Assembly (NCBI RefSeq): GCF_008121495.1
Contig: NZ_CP043051.1
Coordinates: forward strand, 1,398,501 to 1,462,500
Length of the DNA: 64,000 nucleotides
Source of the DNA: Mediterraneibacter gnavus ATCC 29149
GTDB taxonomy: Bacteria > Bacillota > Clostridia > Lachnospirales > Lachnospiraceae
Reading direction: 5' to 3'
Made by a program: the position numbers and the translations under genes. How positions within the stretch are numbered: the stretch's first letter is position 1; the number at the start of each line of letters is the position of its first letter. The notes under the pieces were generated by a model. The model had not been told where the DNA came from, did not search any database, and saw only the letters and a program-made list of their open reading frames with translations. Positions 54,034 to 61,685 of this stretch are shown here, piece after piece.

Positions 54034-54132
54034 CTATAAGCAAATTATAGCAAATGCTTCGATGAAGTCAAGGTGATTTGCATCAAAAAGGAAGGTACTT
54101 TGTTAATGTAGAGGTTAATCAAAATCGGGGCA

Positions 54133-54163
54133 TTGACATTATATACTATGCAATATATAGTAT
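54133..54163 (+). promoter_or_regulatory. Promoter with PadR-type operator
   Basis: TTGACA (54133-54138), 17-bp spacer, TATAGT (54156-54161). ATACTAT (54143-54149) and ATAGTAT (54157-54163) form an inverted repeat over the -10 box, as expected for an autoregulated PadR gene. Confidence 0.65.
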
Positions 54164-54183
54164 CATGTATAGGGAGGTGTTTT

Positions 54184-54498
54184 ATGGATGCACAGTTAAG
54201 AAAAGGATTGTTGGAATTATGTGTTTTAGCAGTATTGAGAAAGGAAGATTCCTACGGATACCAGATTATAAAAGATGTTTCTGATCTGATTGAAATTTCA
54301 GAATCCACTTTGTATCCTATTTTGCGAAGATTGGAGATGGGTGGAAAAGTAAAATCCTATACCACACAGTACAATAATCGATTGCGGAAATATTTTCATC
54401 TAACAGAAGAGGGAAGACAGTATCTGAAAAATTTTGACAAAGACAGAGCACAGTTGTTAAAAATATTGGATTATATTGCAGAGGAGGATGAGAAATGA
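54184..54498 (+). CDS. PadR-family transcriptional regulator
   Basis: 104 aa, the short PadR-s2 form. Winged helix with GLLELCVLAVLRKEDSYGYQIIKDVSD, ISESTLYPILRRLEMGGKV and YFHLTEEGRQYL. ATG 54184 follows GGGAGGTG. It overlaps the next gene by 4 bp. In Firmicutes such PadR genes are routinely paired with DUF1700 membrane-protein genes, as here, and respond to envelope stress or drugs. Confidence 0.92.
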   Translation: MDAQLRKGLLELCVLAVLRKEDSYGYQIIKDVSDLIEISESTLYPILRRLEMGGKVKSYTTQYNNRLRKYFHLTEEGRQYLKNFDKDRAQLLKILDYIAEEDEK

Positions 54499-55003
54499 AG
54501 AAGGAACAGTTTATCAAGAATCTTCGATACAGTCTGAGAAAATTAAAAAAGGATGAACGGGAGAAGTATCTTGCATATTATGAAGAAATAATTTCGGATA
54601 TGATCGAAAACGGAGTTTCGGAAGAAGAGGCGGTTGCGCATCAGGGAGAGACAAAAAAATCGCAGAAGAAATTTTGCGGGAAAATGCAGTTAAAAGAGAG
54701 TTCAAAATTGGCTGGATAGGTTCTGTTTTAATTATTTTGACCCTTTTATCGGGAACTCTGTCCGGATATCTGATGTATCAGGAATATCGTATAAAGTCGG
54801 AATTTGCCGAAATCCATACAGAGATCGCCAATGAGACGGTCAGTATTACAGGAGGATCGGACGGTCCGACAAGTGTATTTCTTGCGGGAAAGATTACATT
54901 TTGGGTACGTCCCGATATTTTGATTGTAATAACAGTAATGATGGTTATAATTACAATTAGTTATTTTGTTTGTAAAGCGAGAAAAATAAAATTTAAAAGA
55001 TAA
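54495..55003 (+). pseudogene. DUF1700-type membrane protein gene, frameshifted at an A7 run
   Basis: Frame 1 (54495-54719) encodes the N-terminal DUF1700 motif (LKKDEREKYLAYYEEIISDM, GVSEEEAVAHQGETKK) then goes astray. Frame 2 (to 55003) supplies the expected continuation AVKREFKIGWIGSVLIILTL, two membrane helices and the motif ITGGSDGPTSVFLAGK. The change occurs at AAAAAAA (54653-54659); one extra A would give one ~169-aa protein. In the zero frame the run reads A-AAA-AAA, a classic -1 slippery heptamer, so programmed frameshifting or slippage is possible instead of decay. Coupled to the PadR gene. Confidence 0.7.
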
Positions 55004-55018
55004 ATATATCTGAAAACA

Positions 55019-55047
55019 TTGAATTTTGAATTAAAAAGAGCTACAAT
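55019..55047 (+). promoter_or_regulatory. Promoter candidate for the 113-aa protein gene
   Basis: TTGAAT (55019-55024), 17-bp spacer, TACAAT (55042-55047). Confidence 0.45.
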
Positions 55048-55081
55048 TATACTATAAAGTAAGAGGAAGGAGTGTACGGTT

Positions 55082-55423
55082 ATGACGGAAGCATTGATTG
55101 GAACATGTATTTTGGCAATTACGACAGTGATATTTGTCTGGGTATGTTCAGAGTATCAGATTTATAACAATGAACATTCAGCAGAGGAAAAATTAAATAC
55201 CCCGCGGTTGTCGAGCTGGTTTGCAGCACAGAGGATGCGCTTTTGGTTTGCAGTTGATGATGCAAGAGAATATCCGCAGGAAGTGCTGAAGTCAGAGAAT
55301 AAGACACTGCTTCAAAATGGGCTTGGAAAGCATCATGAAAAACACGAGATTCGAAGCGGGAAGTGCAGAGAACATCATACGATACAGAGTCAAAGAACCT
55401 ATCGTATGCGGGGAAACTTATAA
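55082..55423 (+). CDS. Small membrane-anchored protein, unrecognised
   Basis: 113 aa. One N-terminal membrane helix (LIGTCILAITTVIFVWVCS), then a polar basic tail rich in His, Arg and Glu (GKHHEKHEIRSGKCREHH). ATG 55082 has GGAAGGAG 11 bp upstream and its own promoter candidate, and is followed by a GGAGATG/CATCTCC hairpin (55452-55472). I recognise no family; a real but lineage-restricted gene is likely. Confidence 0.55.
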   Translation: MTEALIGTCILAITTVIFVWVCSEYQIYNNEHSAEEKLNTPRLSSWFAAQRMRFWFAVDDAREYPQEVLKSENKTLLQNGLGKHHEKHEIRSGKCREHHTIQSQRTYRMRGNL

Positions 55424-55484
55424 AAGAGAGATTGTTTTATCACAGAGAAGAGGAGATGTTAAATGCATCTCCTTCATTTAGTTT

Positions 55485-55539
55485 GTGCGCAAGCACGACG
55501 ATTGCGCATGGATAGGCGGGGATTGGTGTGAACAGTAAC
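55485..55539. mobile_element. Truncated copy of the 21582 MITE (one end)
   Basis: 52 of 55 bases match the reverse complement of 21582-21636, from GTGCGCAAGCACGACG to the terminal AACAGTAAC. The other end is missing. Confidence 0.8.
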
Positions 55540-55706
55540 AGGCGCTCATCTGATTGAAAGAAATCTCAGGAAAAAGTTCTTGCAATTCGAAACCTATGCA
55601 CGTATAATAGATTCGTATGGAGAACGAACGGATATTGAGAGTTCCATGCAAATATTTAACGCAGCAGAAGCTGCATTATTGATTAAGTTAAAAGCTTAAA
55701 TTTTAT

Positions 55707-55869
55707 AAGTTGGTTACTTTATAACCGGTGCGTAAACAGCACATCAACTTGTGAAACGGTCAATAAGAGTATTAAAAGTAAAATATTTGCTATATAGACT
55801 CGAAAACCTTTATATCTGTAGTGCTTATACTTAGAAGAAAAGACAAAGCTCCTGTACTTAAGCAGGAGA
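55707..55869 (+). ncRNA. Structured region: possible IS200/IS605 (TnpB) right-end/omega-RNA remnant or leader RNA
   Basis: A three-way junction is drawable: AAGTT/AACTT (55707-55711, 55746-55750), GGTTA/TAACC (55712-55716, 55722-55726) and GTGC/GCAC (55728-55731, 55739-55742). About 100 nt later comes an AAAGCTCCTG...CAGGAG hairpin (55849-55854 / 55864-55869). The layout recalls the end of TnpB-encoding elements, where a structured RNA precedes a GC-rich terminal hairpin, but no tnpB coding sequence remains. A cis-acting leader of the spe operon is the alternative. Confidence 0.3.
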
Positions 55870-55895
55870 TTGGCATTATATAAAGAAGCATAGCA

Positions 55896-55945
55896 AGCGC
55901 AAGAAAGAATGTAGATGTAACGTACGTTTTTCTGCGCTTTTTTTA
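55896..55945 (+). terminator. Terminator-like hairpin 60 bp before the polyamine operon
   Basis: AAGCGC-AAGAAA (55896-55907) pairs with TTTTCT-GCGCTT (55929-55940) with one bulge, then a T-run to 55945. Could end transcription from upstream or act as attenuator. Confidence 0.65.
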
Positions 55946-56003
55946 TATCACAAACATTCAGAAGTAAAGGGGAATTGACAAAAAAGGGCGAGGTGAAAGA
56001 AAG

Positions 56004-57452
56004 ATGAAGAATTTATCACAGGAGAATGCTCCGATCTATGAAGCATTAGAGCGGTTCCGGCGGATGCGGATCGTACCGTTTGATGTTCCGGGACATAAGC
56101 ACGGAAGAGGAAATAAAGAACTGGTGGAATTACTGGGAGAACGCTGTGTCAGTATTGATGTCAATTCCATGAAACCGCTGGACAATCTGTGTCATCCGGT
56201 TTCTGTTATCAAAGATGCAGAACAGCTGGCAGCAGAGGCATTTCATGCAAGTCATGCATTTCTGATGGTAGGGGGAACGACATCCTCGGTGCAGGCAATG
56301 GTACTTTCCTGCTGTAAGAAGGGGGATAAGATCATATTACCGAGAAATGTACACCGCAGTGTGATCAACGCATTGGTGTTATGCGGAGCGATTCCGATCT
56401 ATGTCAATCCGGATGTGGAGCACAGTCTGGGAATTTCACTTGGTATGAAAGTGTCTCAGGTAGAACTGGCGATTCAGAAGCATCCGGATGCGGTAGCTGT
56501 ATTTGTGAACAATCCGACGTATTACGGAATTTGTTCTGATTTACGTTCTATCGTAAAAAAAGCACACGCTCACGGCATGAAGGTTCTGGTAGATGAAGCC
56601 CATGGAACACATTTTTATTTTGGAGAGAATCTTCCGGTTTCAGCAATGGAGGCAGGGGCAGATATGGCATCTGTGAGTATGCACAAATCAGGCGGAAGTC
56701 TCACACAGAGTTCCTTTTTGCTTGTAGGTCCGTCTATGCATGCGGGTTATGTGAGACAGATCATCAACCTGACGCAGACCACCAGCGGTTCCTATCTTTT
56801 ACTGTCCAGTCTGGATATTTCCAGAAGAAATCTGGTGTTGCGCGGCAAGGAATCTTTTGCAAGAGTGGCGGCGCTGGCGGATTATGCAAGAGAAGAGATC
56901 AATCGGATCGGAGGATATTATGCATTTTCAAAAGAGCTGATCAATGGAGACAGTATTTATGATTTTGATACAACGAAGCTGTCCATCCATACGCTGGAAA
57001 TTGGTCTTGCGGGAATCGAGGTCTATGATATTCTGCGGGATGAGTATGATATTCAGATCGAATTTGGAGATATCGGGAATATTCTGGCATATCTGTCTAT
57101 CGGAGACCGGATCCAGGAGATTGAGCGTCTGGTAAGTGCACTGGCAGAAGTAAAGCGCAGATATCAGAAAGACAAGACGGGTATGCTCAGCCAGGAATAT
57201 ATTGAACCAGAGGTCATCATGAGTCCGCAGGATTCTTTCTATGCGGAAAAAGAGGCAGTGCCGATCCGGGAGTCAGAAGGCAGAATCTGCAGTGAGTTCG
57301 TAATGTGTTATCCGCCTGGAATTCCGATTCTGGCACCGGGAGAGAAGATCACAAAAGATGTAATCGAGTATATTCTCTATGCCAAAGAAAAGGGGTGTTC
57401 CATGACGGGACCTGAAGATGCGGCAATCGAATATTTAAATGTTCTGATATAA
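56004..57452 (+). CDS. speA: Arginine decarboxylase-type Orn/Lys/Arg decarboxylase (PLP)
   Basis: 482 aa, the short fold-type I (YaaO/SpeA) form without the wing domain of E. coli enzymes. PFDVPGHKHGRGN at the N-terminus, VDEAHGTHFYFGE and the PLP lysine in ASVSMHKSGGSLTQSS; C-terminal domain ends in GPEDAAIEYL. Arginine to agmatine is the likely reaction because agmatinase is encoded two genes later; lysine or ornithine specificity cannot be excluded. ATG 56004 follows GCGAGGTGAAAG. First gene of speA-speE-speB-lys1-nspC. Confidence 0.9.
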   Translation: MKNLSQENAPIYEALERFRRMRIVPFDVPGHKHGRGNKELVELLGERCVSIDVNSMKPLDNLCHPVSVIKDAEQLAAEAFHASHAFLMVGGTTSSVQAMVLSCCKKGDKIILPRNVHRSVINALVLCGAIPIYVNPDVEHSLGISLGMKVSQVELAIQKHPDAVAVFVNNPTYYGICSDLRSIVKKAHAHGMKVLVDEAHGTHFYFGENLPVSAMEAGADMASVSMHKSGGSLTQSSFLLVGPSMHAGYVRQIINLTQTTSGSYLLLSSLDISRRNLVLRGKESFARVAALADYAREEINRIGGYYAFSKELINGDSIYDFDTTKLSIHTLEIGLAGIEVYDILRDEYDIQIEFGDIGNILAYLSIGDRIQEIERLVSALAEVKRRYQKDKTGMLSQEYIEPEVIMSPQDSFYAEKEAVPIRESEGRICSEFVMCYPPGIPILAPGEKITKDVIEYILYAKEKGCSMTGPEDAAIEYLNVLI

Positions 57453-57466
57453 GGGGGATAAAAGTG

Positions 57467-58318
57467 ATGGAAATGTGGTTTTCAGATGAACACACGGACA
57501 ATGTGAAACTGTCCATCCGTGTGGACAAGCAGCTGTTCAGTGCGCAGAGCGAGTTTCAGCGAATCGATGTTCTCGAATCAAAAGAATTTGGTAAGATTCT
57601 CGTAGCGGACGGAGATCTGATGCTGACAGAAAAAGATGAATTTATCTACCATGAGATGATGGCGCATGTTCCTATGGCAGTACATCCGAAGGTAGAGAAT
57701 GTGCTGGTCATCGGCGGAGGTGACGGCGGATGTGTGCGGGAGCTTGCAAAATATAATACCATTCAGAAGATAGACGTCGTAGAAGTAGATCCTCTTCTGG
57801 TTGAAGTCTGTCGGAAATATTTTCCGCAGATTGCAAGCAGCCTGGATGACGATCGCGTGACAATCTATAATGAAGATGGACTGCGGTTTGTGCGTTCTAG
57901 ATCCAATGTGTATGATCTGATCCTGATTGATTCTCCAAATCCGTTTGGTCCTGCGGAGGGATTGTTTACAAAGGAATTTTACGGCAATTGTTACAATGCC
58001 CTGCATGAAGACGGGATCATGATCAACCAGCATGAAAGTCCGTTTTATACAGAAGAGGCATTTCAGTGTCAGAGAATGCACAAGAGAATTATAGAATCCT
58101 TCCCGATCAGTAAGATTTATCAGGCCCATATTCCGTCCTATCCGTCAGGACACTGGCTGTTCGGATTTGCGTCTAAGAAATACCATCCGCTCAATGACCT
58201 GGATGGAGTTTCCTGGAATCTGCGGGGGATTCATACAAAATATTATCTGCCGAGAGTGCACCACGGAGTCTTTGCATTACCGGCGTATGTGGAGGAGCTT
58301 GTAAAAGATGTTGAATAA
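57467..58318 (+). CDS. speE: Polyamine aminopropyltransferase (spermidine synthase)
   Basis: 283 aa. Rossmann methyltransferase-like fold: VLVIGGGDGGCVRELAKY (dcSAM site), VDVVEVDPLLVEVCRKYFP-like segment, and LILIDSPNPFGPAEGLFTKEFY with the catalytic Asp. It uses decarboxylated SAM, which needs SpeD; no speD is in the window. ATG 57467 chosen (AAGGGGG 9 bp upstream); GTG 57464 is also possible. Overlaps speB by 11 bp. Confidence 0.93.
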   Translation: MEMWFSDEHTDNVKLSIRVDKQLFSAQSEFQRIDVLESKEFGKILVADGDLMLTEKDEFIYHEMMAHVPMAVHPKVENVLVIGGGDGGCVRELAKYNTIQKIDVVEVDPLLVEVCRKYFPQIASSLDDDRVTIYNEDGLRFVRSRSNVYDLILIDSPNPFGPAEGLFTKEFYGNCYNALHEDGIMINQHESPFYTEEAFQCQRMHKRIIESFPISKIYQAHIPSYPSGHWLFGFASKKYHPLNDLDGVSWNLRGIHTKYYLPRVHHGVFALPAYVEELVKDVE

Positions 58319-59165
58319 AAATGTAATGACGTTCATCGGATGTGATGCGGAGTATAATGAATCAGAGATCGTGTTGTTCGGTGCACCTTTTGATTCCACG
58401 ACTTCCTACCGTCCGGGGGCAAGATTTGGAAGTCAGGCAATTCGCAATGAGTCTTATGGACTGGAAACTTACAGTCCGTATCAGGGAAAAGATCTGACAG
58501 ATTATAAGATTTTTGACAGTGGAGATCTGGAGCTGCCGATCGGAGATACGGAAAAAGTGCTGGCTGAGATTCAGGATTGTACCGAGATTATTTTAAGCAG
58601 CGGGAAAATCCCGTTTATGATCGGCGGAGAGCATCTGGTGACACTGGGAAGTGTCCGTGCAGCAGCAGAGAAATATCCGGATCTGCATATCATCCACTTT
58701 GATGCACATGCAGATTTAAGAGAAGATTATCTGGGCGTTCAATATTCTCATGCCTGTGTACTGAGAAGATGTTGGGAGCTTTTGGGAGATGACAGGATCT
58801 ATCAGTTTGGAATCCGATCCGGTGACAGAGAAGAGTTTCGCTGGGCAAGAGAAGGGCATGTGAAGATGCATAAGTTCAATCTTGACGGACTGGCAGAAGT
58901 AATTGAGAAACTGCAGGGAAAACCGGTATACATCACACTTGATCTGGATGTGCTGGATCCGTCTGTATTTCCGGGAACAGGAACTCCGGAGGCGGGCGGT
59001 GTCACATTTGTGGAACTGATGAATGCTGTGATCCAGACAGCACAGGGAGTCAACGTGGTCGGATGTGATGTGAATGAACTGAGCCCGGTTTATGATCCAA
59101 GTGGAGTTTCCACAGCAGTAGCCGGAAAGATTATCAGAGAATTTTTACTTGCACTGCAAGTTTAA
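58308..59165 (+). CDS. speB: Agmatinase
   Basis: 285 aa. Ureohydrolase with the full di-manganese set: GGEHLVTLG (His), HFDAHADLRED (Asp-x-His-x-Asp) and TLDLDVLDPSVFPGTGTPE (Asp-x-Asp and Glu). Converts agmatine to putrescine and urea. ATG 58308 lies inside the end of speE. Together with SpeA it forms the arginine-agmatine-putrescine route. Confidence 0.94.
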   Translation: MLNKNVMTFIGCDAEYNESEIVLFGAPFDSTTSYRPGARFGSQAIRNESYGLETYSPYQGKDLTDYKIFDSGDLELPIGDTEKVLAEIQDCTEIILSSGKIPFMIGGEHLVTLGSVRAAAEKYPDLHIIHFDAHADLREDYLGVQYSHACVLRRCWELLGDDRIYQFGIRSGDREEFRWAREGHVKMHKFNLDGLAEVIEKLQGKPVYITLDLDVLDPSVFPGTGTPEAGGVTFVELMNAVIQTAQGVNVVGCDVNELSPVYDPSGVSTAVAGKIIREFLLALQV

Positions 59166-59199
59166 TAGAAGAAAAAACAAGAAAGAAGGAGATAAAAAA

Positions 59200-60402
59200 A
59201 TGGGAAAAGTATTGATTGTTGGATGTGGCGGAGTTGCAAGTGTAGCTGTACACAAATGTTGTCAGAACAGTAAAGTGTTTGATGCGATCTGTATTGCCAG
59301 CCGTACGGTTTCAAAATGTGAGGCATTGAAAGAAAAACTGCAGGCTTCCTACAACGGAACGATTACAACTGCACAGGTGGATGCAGATAACCCAGAAGAA
59401 CTGATTGCACTGATCGAAAGGGAAAAACCGGACGTAGTACTGAATCTGGCACTTCCATATCAGGATCTTACAATTATGGATGCCTGCCTTGCGACAGGAG
59501 TGGATTATGTAGACACTGCAAATTATGAGCCGGAAGATACTGCAAAATTCGAATATAAATGGCAGTGGGCATACCGTGAGAAATTTGAAAAAGCAGGAAT
59601 TACAGCGTTGTTGGGAAGTGGATTTGATCCCGGAGTAACAGGAGTATTTTCTGCATATGCGCTGAAACATTATTTTGACGAGATTAATTATATCGATATT
59701 CTGGACTGCAATGGAGGAGATCACGGCTATCCGTTTGCAACGAACTTCAATCCGGAGATCAACATCCGCGAGGTTTCTGCAAAAGGTTCTTACTGGGAAG
59801 ACGGACACTGGGTAGAGACAGAGCCGATGGAGATCAAGAGAGAATACGATTTTCCGGAAGTGGGAATGAAAGATATGTATCTTTTGCACCATGAAGAAAT
59901 CGAATCTCTGGCACTGAATATTCCGGGAATCAAAAGAATCCGTTTCTTTATGACATTTGGACAGAGCTATCTGACACATCTGAAATGTCTGGAAAATGTA
60001 GGAATGACATCCATTGAGCCGATTATGTACGAAGGAAAAGAAATCGTACCGCTTCAGTTTTTGAAAGCTGTTCTTCCGGATCCGGCATCTCTTGGACCGA
60101 GAACAAAAGGAAAGACAAATATTGGATGTATTTTTACAGGAAAGAAAGACGGAAAAGAGAAGACGATCTATATTTACAATGTATGCGATCATGAAGAGTG
60201 CTATAAAGAAGTGGGATCACAGGCCGTTGCCTATACTACAGGCGTTCCGGCAATGATCGGTGCTATGATGCTCATGACAAAGACATGGGACAAAGACGGT
60301 GTTTACAATATCGAAGAGTTTGATCCGGATCCGTTTATGGATGCCCTCAATGAGTTTGGACTTCCATGGAAAGTGGTAGAAAACCCTCAGATGGTAGATT
60401 AA
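59200..60402 (+). CDS. Carboxynorspermidine/carboxyspermidine dehydrogenase (saccharopine dehydrogenase family)
   Basis: 400 aa. N-terminal NAD(P) motif VLIVGCGGVASVAVHKC; LLGSGFDPGVTGVFSAYA is typical of this family. It condenses putrescine or diaminopropane with aspartate semialdehyde and reduces the product. ATG 59200 follows AAGGAG. Upstream of nspC, its pathway partner, which settles the assignment over lysine saccharopine dehydrogenase. Confidence 0.92.
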   Translation: MGKVLIVGCGGVASVAVHKCCQNSKVFDAICIASRTVSKCEALKEKLQASYNGTITTAQVDADNPEELIALIEREKPDVVLNLALPYQDLTIMDACLATGVDYVDTANYEPEDTAKFEYKWQWAYREKFEKAGITALLGSGFDPGVTGVFSAYALKHYFDEINYIDILDCNGGDHGYPFATNFNPEINIREVSAKGSYWEDGHWVETEPMEIKREYDFPEVGMKDMYLLHHEEIESLALNIPGIKRIRFFMTFGQSYLTHLKCLENVGMTSIEPIMYEGKEIVPLQFLKAVLPDPASLGPRTKGKTNIGCIFTGKKDGKEKTIYIYNVCDHEECYKEVGSQAVAYTTGVPAMIGAMMLMTKTWDKDGVYNIEEFDPDPFMDALNEFGLPWKVVENPQMVD

Positions 60403-60418
60403 GAAACGGACATCAGAA

Positions 60419-61537
60419 ATGAAAAGAGAAGAATTAAGGACTCCATGCTATGTCATCATGGAGTCAGAAATGAAAAAGAATCTGCAGATTTTACAGGAAA
60501 TCCGACAGCAGAGCGGATGTAAGATCCTGCTGGCACAGAAAGCATTTTCTATGTATTCCTGTTATCCTCTCATCGGAGAGTATCTGGATGGAACGACTGC
60601 CAGCGGCTTGTATGAAGCAAAGCTCGGGAAAGAATGTATGGGCAAAGAAAATCATATTTTTTCTCCGGCATATCGGGAAGATGAATTTGAAGAGGTGCTG
60701 GAAAGCTGCGAACATCTCGTGTTTAATTCGTTTTCACAGCTTGAGTGTTTCGGAGAACGTGCTGCAAAAGCCGGAAAAAGTGTGGGGATCCGTGTAAATC
60801 CGGAATGTTCCACGCAGGGAGAGCATGCGATTTATGATCCTTGTGCACCGGGCTCCCGTCTTGGGATTCTGGTATCCGAATTTCCGGAAACACTGCCATC
60901 TTACGTAGAGGGACTGCATTTTCACACACTCTGTGAGCAGAATGCAGATGCTCTGGAAATCACGTTGAAAGCAGTGGAAGAAAAGTTCGGCAAGTGGATG
61001 AAACAGTTAAAATGGGTGAATTTTGGCGGCGGTCATCATATTACAAGAGCGGATTATGACAGAGAGCTTCTGATCTCCTGTGTGCGCAGGATTCAGGACA
61101 CCTACAATGTACAGGTCTATCTGGAACCGGGAGAAGCGGTGGCGTTAAATGCGGGCCATTTGATCACAACAGTGGAAGATATTGTACATAATGATATTGC
61201 GGTACTGGATGTCTCTGCAGCGTGTCATATGCCGGATGTGATCGAGATGCCGTATCGCCCGCCTCTGTTTGATTCTGGAGAGGCGAAGGAAAAAGAATAT
61301 ACGTATCTGCTTGGCGGTCCGACCTGTCTGGCAGGAGATGTGATCGGAAGTTATTCTTTTGATCAGCCGCTGAAAGTAGGAGACAGACTCACATTTGGAG
61401 ATATGGCGATCTATACGACTGTAAAAAATAATACATTCAATGGAATGCGTCTTCCGGATATTGTGTGGGAACGCGAAAGTGGAGAATGTGAGATCGTGAA
61501 ATCGTTCGGATATGAAGATTTTAAATGCAGATTATAA
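60419..61537 (+). CDS. nspC: Carboxynorspermidine/carboxyspermidine decarboxylase
   Basis: 372 aa. Alanine racemase-fold PLP decarboxylase: PLP Lys in ILLAQKAFSMYS (about 35-46), FGGGHHITR, LEPGEAVAL, and the C-terminal catalytic Cys region LLGGPTCLAGDVIG. Decarboxylates carboxy(nor)spermidine to (nor)spermidine. Ribosome binding site is weak (GGACATC), so coupling to the preceding gene 16 bp upstream is likely. Confidence 0.94.
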   Translation: MKREELRTPCYVIMESEMKKNLQILQEIRQQSGCKILLAQKAFSMYSCYPLIGEYLDGTTASGLYEAKLGKECMGKENHIFSPAYREDEFEEVLESCEHLVFNSFSQLECFGERAAKAGKSVGIRVNPECSTQGEHAIYDPCAPGSRLGILVSEFPETLPSYVEGLHFHTLCEQNADALEITLKAVEEKFGKWMKQLKWVNFGGGHHITRADYDRELLISCVRRIQDTYNVQVYLEPGEAVALNAGHLITTVEDIVHNDIAVLDVSAACHMPDVIEMPYRPPLFDSGEAKEKEYTYLLGGPTCLAGDVIGSYSFDQPLKVGDRLTFGDMAIYTTVKNNTFNGMRLPDIVWERESGECEIVKSFGYEDFKCRL

Positions 61538-61565
61538 GATCTTCAATAAGTGAATAAAATAACAG

Positions 61566-61603
61566 GAAAGTCAACAAAATAACGATTGTTGACTTTCTTT
61601 TTT
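61566..61603 (+). terminator. Terminator of the polyamine operon
   Basis: GAAAGTCAACA / TGTTGACTTTC stem (61566-61576, 61587-61597), 10-nt loop, then T7. Confidence 0.9.
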
Positions 61604-61685
61604 TGTGTGATAAATTGTTATTGTGCATAAAAATACAAATCATCTATCCGGATAACAGATCGTAAAATAAGGAGTTGTAATAACA

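Larger units (their letters stand above)
55424..56003. other. 580-bp non-coding region upstream of the polyamine operon
   Basis: In order: a hairpin, a truncated MITE copy, a short open frame ending at 55699 that reads like a gene 3' end (segment RKKFLQFETYARIIDSYGER) but has no start, a structured stretch 55700-55870, and a terminator-like hairpin 55896-55945. A sigma-A-like TTGCAA-17-TATAAT at 55580-55608 could be a promoter or chance within the gene remnant. Confidence 0.5.

Noticed and set aside
55646..55699. 17-codon leader peptide for the polyamine operon
   Set aside because: The frame continues far upstream of its ATG and has no ribosome binding site, so it looks like the end of a gene remnant instead.
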